A stretch of 64,000 bases of DNA from Spinellus fusiger (taxonomy: Eukaryota > Mucoromycota > Mucoromycetes > Mucorales > Phycomycetaceae), in the NCBI GenBank assembly GCA_025094145.1, contig JALLLS010000040.1:124001-188000 (forward strand), given 5' to 3'. Shown here piece after piece: positions 30,780-43,153 of the stretch. Both the position numbers and the translations under genes were made by a program. The notes under the pieces are model-generated. The model was not told where the DNA came from. It did not search any database and saw only the letters and a program-made list of their open reading frames with translations. Position 1 is the stretch's first letter. Each line of letters begins with the position of its first letter.

Positions 30780-33251
30780 ATGTATCTATGCCTAGTGTTT
30801 TCTACAAGGGAAATAAAAAAGACACTGCCTTTTTCTATCTACATTCATTGGCCTTACTGTGAAAGGTAAAGAGTGCTCATTAGAGACAGTGCTCCATAGG
30901 TGTGGGTGTATGTGTATGTGTATGTAGTGTGCTTGTCTTTGTCTTTGTGTGTGTGTGTGTGTGTGTTGATAGCGTTTGATTTTTCTTTCTCCTTCTTATA
31001 TTTTTATATCTATATACGGCCTACTTGTTCTTCATAGTAAATGCACATACTGTAACTTCAACAAGTACGTTAACCCTCGAGATCCTCCTCATGATCGTCT
31101 TGTCAACGCCATGGCACGTGAATTGGAGTATTATTTGACAGATCCACGGTTTGAGTTTCAAAATAGAAAATTACACTCGGTGTATTTTGGAGGAGGCACA
31201 CCCAGTAAGTAGCAGTACGACTGCACTCTAAAGAGATGAAAGAGTACAAATAAATAAATAACCCATTGGATATCAAGGTCTTGCTCTGGTAAACCTACAG
31301 GAGAATTCCTTAAATTTGTTGCTTCAAATTGACATTGTTAGGGTATGGGTGACTCTATAGCCCTCGTCCATTGAAACACTGCTCAATAAAATCCACCGAT
31401 ATGCACCCCTTAATCCGCATGTGGAAGTAACTATGGAGGTAATAAACAATAAACAAACACAACTAATGAGGGTAAATACTAGGCAAATCCAACGGTAATT
31501 ACTCATACCCCCAGTCTGTCTATCTATTGTTTAGTATAATCACAATGCGTCTGGATAACTCACTCGTAGAATTTAGTCCATTGAATCTTCAAAATTACAG
31601 GCATTTGCCAAGGCAGGCATTAATCGTCTTTCCCTTGGTATTCAGTCATTCAATAGTCAGGACCTGAAAATTATGGGTAAATTGGAGACTCATAATATAT
31701 CCCATATATATATAAGGTATATTTACTGATAGATCTTATTTATTCTTAGGTAGAGATCATTCAGCTGCTGATGCAGTGAGAGCCATTGCAAGAGCCAAAG
31801 AGGTGTTTCATGAGAAGAAATTGACATTTGATCTTATATTTGCCAGACCAGGTCAAACATTACAGGGTAAGTTATTCCTGACTTGCCCTATTTCTTCTTC
31901 TACTACTTGATGTACTGATGTGTATTTCCATTGAAAGATTGGAGTAGAGAATTACAAGTAAGATAGAAAGAAGGAAAAGGAAAACAACCAACTTCTTCTG
32001 TGGATTAGTATGGTCTAGAATTAGCAGGAGATCACTTATCTATTTACCAACTGACTATGGAACGTAGTACACCGTAAGAAAGAACTGTACTAGAGAGAGA
32101 AAAGAGAGAGAGAGGAGAACCATAAAACTAACTCAATACTAGCTTACACAAGGCTTTTATGAAAGGAGATATCTCACCCTTACCAAGTCCTGATGAAGCA
32201 GCAGACATGTCAGAAGAAACAATAAAGGTAGTCTACTAATAACTATCTAGAGAATGAAATATCAAAGCTTATATCTATTAGAAAACATCAGAGCATGGAT
32301 TCGCACAGTATGAAGTATCAAGTTATTGTAGAAATGAAGCTTCTATCAGTCGACACAACTTTTCTTATTGGCAAGGCATGGATTATATTGGTACTGTAGA
32401 AACAGGCTTCTTTTTCTTTCTTTAAGAAATGTAGTGCATTATCCCTATGAGCATGTATTCATTACAACGGCTCTTGTATAGGGATAGGCCCAGGTGCACA
32501 TGGTCGGCTGACTCAATTGACAGATGGTGTAAGAGTACGCACCTTTGGAGTAAGTGTTCTTGAATAAGCAGGCATAGTGATGGGTCTATGGGTTGAATTA
32601 GGAATTCCATCCTGAGAAATACATGGCACTCTGCGAATCTGAGGGGGAAGGGTCAGTCAACCAATGCATTTATTCATAGAATATCCTTCTCAAGCAGTAT
32701 AGACACTCACGTTTGTGCTTATGAATAATTTCTAGTCTTCGTAAGCTGGAATCCATTCCAGTAAAGCAAGTCATGGAGGTAAGTCTCTCTATTTATTAGC
32801 AATAGTACATTTATTTTTATGAGTATTGTGTTGATCCTTAATGTGTTGTTATTGTTAGGAACTTGTTATATTTGGCATGAGAACACGCATGGGTATTCCA
32901 CGCAAGAGATTCAAGACCATCACAGGAGGTTTGTCTCTTGATAGTGTAAGTACTCTCTTGTCATCAAGGAATGGTGTTGTATTCATCCATGAGGTTAATA
33001 CAAACTAATTACTTTATTAGATAATAGATAAACAAGCACTTGAATCATGCATAGAGGCTGGTTTCTTAGTGGATGAATCTACTGTTCAAGACATCAACAT
33101 GCCATCCTATGTACCAAAGGAACTCCTATATGAGTGGAATCAAGGAGGTGGCATTAGACCCACAGAGATTGGTTTGGCTAGGATAGACTCTATTATTCCA
33201 CGTATTATGAGTGTGCCTCATGGATTAGTGTCTTCTACAGAGAAAGAGTAA
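30780..33251 (+). CDS. RSAD1: radical SAM heme chaperone HemW/RSAD1 (442 aa, 16 exons)
   Basis: Exons: 30780-30865, 31038-31204, 31278-31288, 31361-31438, 31483-31494, 31577-31676, 31750-31866, 31938-31957, 32009-32073, 32143-32227, 32282-32390, 32482-32549, 32602-32651, 32736-32778, 32859-32945, 33021-33251; every join keeps frame. The [4Fe-4S]/SAM motif is C27-x3-C31-x2-C34 in IHWPYCESKCTYCNF, followed by VYFGGGTPS, EVTMEANPT, AGINRLSLGIQSF, a FDLIFARPGQTLQDW strand and the C-terminal GPGAHG and FGMRTRMG parts typical of HemW. HemW-type proteins bind and hand over heme and lack coproporphyrinogen oxidase activity. A mitochondrial location is likely from family knowledge. Exons 3 and 5 are only 11 and 12 nt and exon 8 is 20 nt. 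Confidence 0.95.
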
Positions 33252-33518
33252 ACTAGAATAAGTGCACAGATGAATCTCTTCTTCAAAGGTAGTTTATTGT
33301 AGACTGTACTGTATTATTTCTCAATTATGACACTTTATTGTTTATTATTATAAATATATTGGACATGCTATATTTCCTACTCTTTTTTTACGGATAAAAG
33401 TATTTTTCTTTTAATCAATAGAGTAAAGTATCAAATGTTATTTATTTATTTATTAAGATAAAATAAAACTTGTAAGGTATATATTGCTTTTATCAGCCTT
33501 GTCTCGTTTGTTCGTTCT

Positions 33519-34448
33519 TTATTGCTGCTTTGTGTTGTAGGCCATTCTATTCAATATGTCTTTTCCAAGATGTCTAACAATAAGAGCAGGAAAGACAATC
33601 CATAAACCATTAGGAATCTAAGACAGAAAATAATAATAATCAGCTTGACTGCATTTTTATCATTGAGAGTATCATTCACTCTGTAAATAGTACCATCCAC
33701 AGGCCCACAAAGTTAGTAGCAGAGTTATGTCCTGTATGTGCCATGCCAGAAAAGGCTTCAACAAGCCAGTACAAGACTGTTTTGCTCAAGGTTAACAGAG
33801 CACCCGAAAACCCAATAAGGCTGGCCTGTGCAATGGTAGTATCATTGGCATTCTTATTGCATCGTAATTTCCAGATATAGAGCAAGTTCAAGTAACACTC
33901 TACAAGGTTCATGAAAGCTGGGGATTGTTGGCATTTGAGTAAATATTGAATAGAATAGATTGGTTGTGTTTTAATGATAAAGAAGCACCCTAAAAACACT
34001 CTGATCCTACCTTGAGCACCAGTAAATCCATCATTTGCATCCCATGCTTGAATTCCATAGAAATAGTCAATCTTGGAAGAAAGAAGTGTTATGCTTATTA
34101 TCTAAAGAAATAAACAAACATGACCTGATGTTTACCTTGGCATAGAGGTTATAGGGGTTCCAAAAAAGATTCCACTTTCCACCCTCAAAGGTGTGAGGTC
34201 TTTTTGTTCAAAGAAAAAGTATACAGTAAAAGAGGAAGTATGAGCAACAGTAGAAGGCTCATTGTTAAAAATATACCTTAATAAACAATAACCAGCGTCC
34301 TAACCATAACAAAGAAATTCATAAGCAACCCTTATTTCTTTCCATTTCTCTTTGAGTACTTTCATTTTTACTTTACCCAAATAACAACAATAGAACTGAT
34401 AAACAGCCAGGCTTGGAGCCAAGCAGGAGGGTACTTGAGGGTGGACAT
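33519..34448 (-). CDS. multi-pass membrane protein, EBP/EXPERA-like fungal family (180 aa)
   Basis: Six exons read downward: 34448-34377, 34299-34277, 34199-34136, 34071-34011, 33917-33694, 33617-33519. The protein has about four hydrophobic segments: SWLFISSIVV-like first helix, then WNLFWNPYNLYAKIDYFYG, the polar block WDANDGFTGAQA, FMNLVECYLNLLYIW, IGFSGALLTLSKTVLYWL, and LWMIPNGLWIVFPALIV. Aromatic and charged residues inside helices are typical of the emopamil-binding/EXPERA fold, which includes sterol isomerases, but the catalytic His/Glu set of EBP is not evident, so no reaction is assigned. The donor at 33694 was chosen because it restores MIPNGLWIVFP in frame. It converges on HemW. 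Confidence 0.75.
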
Positions 34449-35087
34449 AGTAAATAGAAAAAATAAAGGACTCACACTCAATTTCAGTTTTTATTTGTGG
34501 GGATAGATAATATTGTACTACACTAATATTAAGATTTACTAAAAATGTCTTATATTCAGCAGAAATGGAGATTTACAAGTAAAAGACATTACTATCTCAT
34601 CTTTCATCTATTCTCATGAATAAGCAATGACTTGAGTATTCTATCATTATCAAAGTACATCTTTAATTATAAATTGATGAATATAACATACTCTTATTCT
34701 TCCTCTCAGTCCCTCTGTGACGTCTCTCATATGGACAATAACAGCCAATAGAAAGTGTTCTATTGTGATGAGAGAGGTCTGGTACTAGTTTATACTCAAT
34801 AGCCTTAAAAGTATTGTATTGACTTATTCAATTTTTGTGTTTTGATGTTAACTCGTATGGACTTAACATCAGTAGATATTCTGACCTTTAAATTGGTTCA
34901 AAGTCATCTTTCTCTACGATTCAATAACTGTCTTTTATTGATCTAATATCGCATGGATTATAGAAGGAATGTTCATAGAGTATAAAATGCATTATGTGGT
35001 TGTATTTCCTTTTTGTGGAATAACATTACAATTAATTCCTTATGTCATCTTATTTATGTTTTAAAAATAAAAAAAAGATTGCTTACA
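34449..35087. other. AT-rich intergenic, no gene seen
   Basis: Upstream region of the EBP-like gene up to the terminus of the 35-kb transposon copy. No protein-like frame on either strand. Confidence 0.55.
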
Positions 35088-36422
35088 CACAAGGAGATTT
35101 TTGGGATATATAAGGAAATATTCTGAGAATAAAATTGCAATGTTTTTATGATTGGCTAATGTGATTGAAAAGGCCTTTTCGCTGTCTAAATGATCAATTT
35201 CAAACTCTGATTGCCTGTTTAAGCAGTGACGATTGACTTTGTAATTAAAAAGTATAGAATTGGCTGTAAAGACAAGAAATAGAACAAGAATCACCCCAAA
35301 ATTACAACTCAGTCACTGCATTTATTGTTTAATATAATGTGTTAACTATAAGCCCACAGTATTTGCAATATGACACTGCTCAAGAAAGATGTTTATTATA
35401 GGACTCAAACTGAATTAACTCTAATCATTGTCCATAAAATAGAACCAAACTCACTTGTGTTAAGAGCAGTATAACCATTCACTGAATCAATATTCATAAT
35501 CACTTCAACAACTATCTTATTGTAACTGGCATTAACAATAGTACTTAATGAGAACTAAGTATTGTTTCTAATACTATCTTTTAGGTCTAAGGCAAATAGA
35601 GTGTGAATTGTTTGACTTGTGAGTTTTATGAGTGGAGGATGATGTATACCCCATCAGAATAGAGAGAGATTATTATTTGTTTTGATAATCCCTTCCTTTT
35701 GTTATTTCCTATACTGTCTATACAACTTAACGCCTAAGTACTCATCAAGATGAGCATAACTGAGCAAGGTAATGTGCCATTATTAACAAAGAGAAACAAT
35801 AAAAGAAAGTGATAGACACCACCAAAGACTATTCTTGAGATAAAAAGGTAAACAATATCTTCTGGGCTTGAGCTCATTGTAATCCATAAGGCATAGTACT
35901 GACTCTTCTTCCAATAGATAAAACATGGCTTATTATTCCCAAGACAAGTATTAAGCACAAGGTAGGCATACTATCTCTCTTATTGAATTATTACTAATAC
36001 ACTCTTCTGTTATTAGATAAGTTAAGACTCTTTCTCAAGTCAGTCTCAAGTGGTCTTTTTCCTTCTATACTGTCTAAGGTGTCTAGGCTGTCTAGGGTAT
36101 ACTCCTGAGCATAGTTATCTATCTTCCAAGGATAAATCACAAAGCTTTTAGGGTGTGGATTCTATTGCTATGAGGGAATGCACTTGGGTAGTAGCTATAG
36201 TCATAATATAGTATTAGCTACATTATTATAATAAACAATTTTATCCATAAACAATATATTTTACTGATAATACAATTTGATATTGAGGTATCCACAAAAG
36301 GAAATATTATTTTTGATATCCACAAACCTTTTGTTTTAAATGAAGTTTCATAAAAGGCAAGAAATTTTCGGTTTTAAAGGGCGAAGATATCATCGCTTAA
36401 AGGCCAGAAAAATCTCCTGGTG
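35088..36422 (-). mobile_element. TIR transposon copy 2, internally deleted (1.3 kb), inverted
   Basis: The low-coordinate end CACAAGGAGATTTTTGGG matches the right end of copy 1 and the high end (GGCCAGAAAAATCTCCTGGTG) matches its left end, so it is inserted in reverse. It keeps the right arm, roughly the last 65 codons of the transposase-like gene, and the whole left arm; about 2.7 kb of the coding region is missing, with the junction near 35590-35610. No convincing target-site duplication (flanks TGCTTACA and TGTAGAAA share four of eight bases). Confidence 0.85.
35400..35595 (-). pseudogene. C-terminal remnant of the C2H2/transposase-like gene
   Basis: Diverged copy of the last part of the 2272-5186 coding region, including the stretch corresponding to EVALNEIVVEQVVDIVSMN and the segment before the stop. 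Several substitutions and small gaps remove the reading frame. It is the only coding sequence left in this deleted copy. Confidence 0.7.
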
Positions 36423-38790
36423 TGTAGAAAAGTGTAGTCTAATGTACTGGGTCGCATTGATATATATTTATATATAAAACTATCTGTATATTTTAATGAT
36501 ACCTGTAAAGACGATAGTTACATTTATATCTTTTAATAGTACAATATCTTAATATACAATAATATTATTAGATAGACACTACATCACAAAACCTATCTTT
36601 GAGTGCTCGAAAAGTGAAATAATAAGCAATTATCAGTTACACTTGAACAAATAGAATAGCTCTTTTGATTTGATTTCTCCATCTTTAGATTCAATAATAT
36701 AATACACGCTTAATATCTGGCATTATTAATGTAAGGATATTCACATTATTCTTTTTAAATCACTTGTACCAAATTGTGTTGTAGAATCAAATCAAATATC
36801 TCACATGTAATATATATTAGTATTGGTGATTCATCCAATGTTTTTTTCTTATTTTTCTTTAATGCTAAAAAAAACCATCATCCTATTAAGAAGAATTATA
36901 GAGAGAAAGATGAAAAACATATGTATTAGCACTAGACAAACTCCTTGATCCTGCCCACAAGCACTTAATTCAAAACTAGAAGAGAATCAGATCAAATCAA
37001 TAGATCCCAGTCATGGTCTAACAAGTGAATTGTTTATGGAATTAAGCTTTGGACATATTTATCAACTCAACACCATTAAGGGAATGATAGGACTGATAGA
37101 AGGATAATGTTCAGATAATACATAGAGAGTACCTGTTGTGTTCACAGCCTTGACCGTTTGTGTGTGTGTGTGTGTGTAGATGTTGTGTCAGGCACATAGG
37201 GTACATCCTGGACAGCTTATGAGAATATAGGGACTCGTTGCACGTACAATGTACATTTCAGAAAGGCAACCATTGCAATTCTGCTATTTTTTCTATAAAA
37301 ATATTTTACTCATGCATGTATGCAAACATACATACAACCATGTCTAATTTCTTTTTCTTATTTTACTTTCCAATATATTATTTTTCCAGTAGTTAGTCAA
37401 TTCTATAGAATAGAAATAATAAATACATTTCATGTGTTGAATAAAAAGAGCATATTATATTCAGTATCTAGGAAACAGTCAATACAATACAAGAAGCACA
37501 CGTTGATAAAGGTAAGGTAAAATCATAAGTAGTCATGTAGTATGTTGTGCCCTGATGTGATAATATTCCACATATTGATGTGTTACCAGAAGGGCCACTT
37601 TTATAAAACTACCAGCATAGATGTCTATTCAAAAATATCACTATTCATCCATACTATTTATTAATGGTGGTGCTATAATATAAACACTACTTCAATGAAG
37701 AAATGATCTAGAAATACCTGTGCAGGACAAAAGTCAATGCAAAATTTGAAAATGCACACCAACATCCTGAATAAAATAATTTCCCTGGACTTTTTTCTAC
37801 TTTACCTTTTGTCAATAAAAAGTAATCAAGGTAAGCCGTTATAGAGGCACAAGAAATACCTCAAGTCAATCACACTTGGTGTCACTGTGAATTAAAGATG
37901 CTCATCTGTCTTGGATACTAAGAATCAAGATACTAAATGGATCATTTGACACATTGGTTCTTACACAAGTGTACTACTCTTTTCTTCCATTGTTTACCAG
38001 AGAGTTTTTACAAAGAAATTCATGGACTGGTATTAACATAAAATCAATAAAATAATTATAGAATCTATTGACATAATATAAATAAATGCAGGATTAACAT
38101 CATGCCTACAGGAGATCCTTCAATATTCTTTTTATTCTTTCTATTTCTTTTTGTTTCTAGGTATGTTATGCTGTACCTGAATATAGATTTCTATCTAAAC
38201 CATTGTGTACAAGTCATCTATTCTTCTTTAGTTTCCACGCATAAGCTATTAAGCTTTTTGGGTTGACACTGGCCAGGCAAGAAATAAAGATACATTCAAA
38301 GTATTTTTTCATTTTTGATCCATCAAGTCATAGTGAGATCTCAATAAAAAGATGATCATGAATCAACCGATAAGCATGCATTAGTATATGCTCTCTTATC
38401 ACTATAATAATCTAGAAGGTTATACGCTAAGCCGTATTCTATATCATTCTATTACAAAAATTAGGATAGACCATAGCAAAAAGACGATGTTTCATCACAG
38501 TATATGAGACTGAATCATTTTAAGTTGTATGATAGACACTATTTTAGTTGAATTTATTTGAGACAAAGTGATATTACACCTTTTTTGTTTTAAGAATATA
38601 AAATGTAAAATGTAAAATATAAAGATAGAATGAATGAATGAATGAGTGATCAACATACAGAATGAATGGGTTTTGATAAATAACAAAAAGGAAATGCCTT
38701 TTTTTTTTGAAGGGTAGTGCAAATACAATTACAAATATACAAGTACATATACAATATGCACAATCTAAGCGTACAATAGGACAATGGGAT
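36423..38790. other. 2.4 kb of AT-rich DNA, no gene seen
   Basis: No protein-like frame or splice-joined exon set on either strand. Short features only: a (TG)n run at about 37158-37178 and scattered A/T homopolymers. Could contain degraded repeats I cannot recognise. Confidence 0.5.
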
Positions 38791-39159
38791 TTAGCAGGAA
38801 ATATAGGCAGCTGGGCTAATGCGAACAGTCACTGAGGGATGGTCAAAGATGAGTGACTCCAAAGCATCGGTTTTTGAGGATTCACAACGAGAGGGGAGGG
38901 AGAATTCACTGCCATAAAAGTCAGTCTCGTATTGCTTCTGGTACACAACGGTAGAGGTAACACGGATTGTTTGCATAGTGTGTGTCTGTGGGCGAGCAGG
39001 TTTCTTAGTCAAAGTTAATCCTCGGAGCCGATGAAGGGCAGAGGCCAATGAGAAAGTATGGCCTGATTTGGTAGAAGGGCTGTTTTGTTTGGATGTAGCC
39101 TGGGATGAGCGACGCTGGCACTTTGAGAAGAGTTGTTGTTGGAGAGAAGATAAGTGCAT
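38791..39159 (-). CDS. hypothetical protein (122 aa)
   Basis: Single-exon frame starting MHLSSLQQQLFSKCQRRS and ending SVTVRISPAAYISC. Codon use and composition (Ser/Thr/Gln/Arg-rich, balanced third positions) differ from the surrounding AT-rich DNA, which argues for real coding. No domain, signal peptide or membrane segment is visible and I do not recognise a family. The same frame extends upstream through a (TTA)n microsatellite to 39246 as Leu/Phe repeats; that extension is rejected and the inner ATG chosen. Confidence 0.45.
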   Translation of the reverse strand: MHLSSLQQQLFSKCQRRSSQATSKQNSPSTKSGHTFSLASALHRLRGLTLTKKPARPQTHTMQTIRVTSTVVYQKQYETDFYGSEFSLPSRCESSKTDALESLIFDHPSVTVRISPAAYISC

Positions 39160-40232
39160 GTTATGTAGAGAAGAATTGAATAATAATAATAATAATAATA
39201 ATAATAGAAAAAGGCATACAAGGCAGGCCTTTATATACTCTGTCATCCAAAGAAGAGGGATAGGCCTTGATGTTCACCTTCATACTATATTCATCCCTCT
39301 CCAAGGAGTCTACAGATCTGGTCGTAGGTGTCTATCGAGAAATACACTCATCCTTCTGATCTACACATCCTCACTGCTTAAATCTCTGATCTCTGATCTG
39401 GAATCTCTGATCTGGAATCTCTGATCCACGATTTCCCCCTATTATCCTATGCATTTGAGAGCTCATTCAGAGGCACGTCACCTTATTCAGTCTTATTTAC
39501 CCCTATCTCTATGGAAATGACAGATGATCAGTGAGTGCATAAAGTGTACATGGAATGAAACAGAACGGTAGGCGTTCTCTACTAGTGTTATACTATAAAA
39601 TAAGTTTGCCACACGACCCAACTGATGTTTATACAAAATGATTTCCCGTTTATTTGTACAAAGCTGCATATTTTTATCAATTAAATTACAATTGCACTAA
39701 TATAGAATAAAGATAGCCATCAACAGCTACTATGGACAATCCCTCACCGTGTATTTCCTTTATGTTTATCCTCATATCATGACTGAACAGTGTATCACTG
39801 TAACATAGCCAGTAGAGCCGATGCTAACACAAGTAGTGTAAAAATAATAATGCACAGCCTATAGTCTCCCATTCAAAGAGTGTCTATGTTCTTGTACAAG
39901 TTATACACTCTATTCACAAAGGTAAACTACATGGTATGCTATTGTTGATATGAAGTTTCTTAACAAAAAAGTCATGTCTTGTCTTTCTTACTATACGTTG
40001 ATTACTCATAAGTTTCAAAGGACACTATGTGTACTTTATATTAGACTATAGTCCCAATCCCTAGTCATTGTAAGGCATAGTGTCCTAGCAATTGTATTTG
40101 GTTTTAAACTTACTTAGTCTCTCTACATTACACTACACGTACTTCACCTCTTGATAAGATATGCTTTATTCTATGTAAGAAATAGTCCTTCCATTGATCT
40201 ATTTTATTTCTCTTTTTTATATAGAAAGTTAT
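39160..40232. other. intergenic, short repeats only
   Basis: Includes (AAT)n at about 39180-39205, which abuts the hypothetical gene, and a TCTCTGATC/TGGAATC tandem stretch at 39383-39428. No gene. Confidence 0.55.
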
Positions 40233-41541
40233 TTACAAGAAAATGACTCGGCCCTCATTGCTACTCTTCTGGGCAAGTTCAATCAGACGAATGCACTGGG
40301 CTCCATCTTCTGGCTTCACTGCCAAGTGCTCTCTATCCCCTTTAAGAATAGCCTCTGCCACATTGCTGTAAAACTCGATGTAAGTGCCCTTCTCTGTTTC
40401 AACATGACCAACAATATGGATACCACCAATATCCGAGTTGATAGATCCCCATCGTTCTGAACTTTCAACACCATAGTGGGCATTTGTAGGAACAACACCT
40501 GCCTTTAACTGATCCTCCTGGACGTCTAAACAGTGTTTTGTGAAGCTACCATTCATTCCGCGAAGAGTATAGCGAGATACAGGGTTTTCTCTAACAAGCA
40601 TTCCAGATGACAATACAGCCTTGAGTCCTCCTTCATAACTAAGAGTAACAGTAAATTCATCATCCACTTGAGAATCCTTGAGTTGTCTTTGGTTATTGAT
40701 AGAGGCAAAGATAGATTTTGGCATTCCAAAAAGACAAAGGGCTATGGTTCTCCAAGTTAGCTTTGCTGGATAACTGTGGCTAACTACATGTCTTCACACC
40801 TAAACCTACACTCACAACTTACATTGATCAATCAAATGAGCACCCAAATCATAAAGAATGCCAGATCCTGCCTGCTCTTCTTTCTCTCTCCATCCTCCTT
40901 TTGAGAAATTACGGAAACGATCAAATTTGGATTGGAATTCAACAATACGACCCAAGTGGCCACTAGCAATAAGCTTCTTTACTGTCAAAAAGTCACCATC
41001 CCAGCGTCTGTTCTGGTAAATGCTGCACAGCTTATTTGTCTTTTTGGACACTTGAACTAGCTCTTCTGCTTCAGCCAACGTGACCGTAAATGGCTTTTCA
41101 ACGATCACTTTAATAGATAAAGACAATCATCCATGAAAGATGGCAATGATCATGATGAGTCACTGATAGAATGAGATCCAATGCAACTTACCATGCTTGC
41201 CCTTTTCCATGGCTGCTTTGGCCAAAGAGAAGTGTGAATCATTGGGGGTTGTAATAACAACTAGATCGATGGTGGGCAAATCAAAAAGTTCCTCGGTGGT
41301 TCGAGTAACATTTACCCATGGATAGACGGTACTGCTTTTATTTTGGTGACGCTCCACTACAGCACTGAGATGAAGGTGTGGAGAAGATACGATCAAAGGA
41401 CAGTGGAAGGTCTGGGATGAAAATCCTGTCCATAGAACCTACTGTATTAATCTCTTTGTCGTTCTGGTGGTTTCTGTCTATTGCTTCTTCTTTCTTTATC
41501 TTACCAAACCCAATGACACCAACGTTGATTTTTGACTGCAT
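40233..41541 (-). CDS. Gfo/Idh/MocA-family NAD(P)-dependent oxidoreductase (354 aa)
   Basis: Four exons read downward: 41541-41505, 41425-41192, 41107-40823, 40741-40233. The N-terminal Rossmann start is NVGVIGFGFSSQTFHCPLIV, followed by IDLVVITTPNDSHFSLAKAA and the family signature EKP in VIVEKPFTVTLAEAEEL. The catalytic-domain part includes NRRWDGDFLTVKKLI, LYDLGAHLIDQ and a beta-sheet C-terminal half (LRGMNGSFTKH, GTYIEFYSNVAEAILKG). This layout is that of fungal uncharacterised Gfo/Idh/MocA oxidoreductases acting on sugars or other polyols; the substrate cannot be read. The exon 4 acceptor (CCATAG|CCCTTTG) was chosen over one 23 nt upstream. It is the only clear metabolic gene in an otherwise repeat-filled 23 kb. 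Confidence 0.93.
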
Positions 41542-43153
41542 TTGATATGAATTGTTTTAGACCCAAGTAAGTGATGTATACCTTGAATCACAAAAGCATA
41601 GCCTATTTATAAATTTAGAGGCTGTAGAAAATAGGGAACGTGAAATCCATAATGTACTTTTAAGGCAATTGCAGTGTTATCTCCCGTCATCTCTCACAAA
41701 TAAGCTAGAAAATAGTATGGGCAAATAGAAAAACGATAAAAGATCTGATCAAGTATGCGTTATCTTGCTAAAAAGGGCTATACGAATAGGATATGGACCG
41801 AGGATTTGTCATATAGGAAGTACAGACACTAATGCTTGTTATGATTCAACAAGAGATAGAGCGGAATTATAATAGACCATGACAATAACAGCGGTAATAG
41901 TAAGGTAGCAGTCCTGAGTGCTAGTGTAAAGAAAAATAACCCAAGACAATAGACTGAAATCAGCCAAGCATCTTATAAACCGTTTGTTGATAGACAGTAA
42001 ATTACGAATAGTATTACTTTCCCTCTCTTTAGATAAAAAAGAAACCCTTGAGTTAAAGAGAACCTATTATCTTTATCTTACAGAGTCCCTATTGCTGAGT
42101 CATATTCTGTTCTTCTTTTTCTTCCTTGTTCACTTGAAAGCCATAAGCCTATTCGCAGTTATTGGAGTTGTAATCGGACCCTTTTCTTTACTTGTTACAC
42201 GATAATCCCGAGGAAGTAAAAAGAACATTGGGTAGCATTGAACAGTAACTCTACAACATCTTCAGATAGACGAAATATCTTATTGAGTTCAGAGATGATC
42301 TTATCTACTTACAATGATATTGATATATATATTTATAAAGCTTAATTATGCTCCTTTACAATAACACTATTTTTTATTTTTATTTATTTATTTTTATTTA
42401 TTTTATTTTTATTTATTTTATTTTTTAAAATTAAATATACATGCACCAGTCTTATTATTATCATTATTATTATTATCAGCCATTCTCATTAGTTAACACT
42501 ATCTAACAATACTAGTGCATTTACTTTATATATAAAAATAAGTAGTCTTTGAAGTATAGACAGGGCTACAGAAAATAATATCACTTGTTTTAAAAGAAAA
42601 CTTAAACAAAGAATCTAGGGTTAGCATTGGGTGTATACCTAACCCATCCTTCTCTACTATAGACAAACTGTTGGAGAATCTGTTTTTTATTTCTATTTTC
42701 TTTTTTATTGTAATAATTTGGCCATAGTTCCACAGAGCCAAAATTAAAGCTGTGTCAGGCAATACAACAAAATGTTTTTTATGCTCTTGAATAATAGAAA
42801 CGTCTATTCTATATAAATTTAGGACAGGGTCTGATGGACAATGATATCATCCCCAAATCCTGGACAGTTATAGTCAGTGATTACTAAACGTTACAATGTC
42901 TTTTGTATGACAAAACCCAATAAGACACACCTCATTATTATTCTTTAGATAGTTTACCTTTAGCATGGGTTTCCGTCAGTTAGTCAAATGAGGCTTCAGC
43001 AATCACTGAGGAAGAGGAGAGTGGAGATGAACCAGAAGGCTTGGACCTTTTCTTGGTTCAGAGAAAATAGATAGACATACAATAATAAAGAGAAAATAGA
43101 TAGCCTTTAATAGTATTGAATAGTGTCAGGTACTATTCATCATGCGTTAATAA
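41542..43153. other. AT-rich intergenic, no gene seen
   Basis: Contains a TTTTATTTATTTA-type tract (42363-42432) and an (ATT)n tract near 42452-42477. A 73-aa plus-strand frame at 41984 and a 78-aa minus frame at 42526 lack any recognisable feature. The region ends at the outer edge of the 3.4-kb inverted repeat. Confidence 0.5.

Noticed and set aside
38495..38728. 77-aa minus-strand Phe/His/Ile-rich frame
   Set aside because: AT-rich composition typical of random sequence, no motif and no splice partner.
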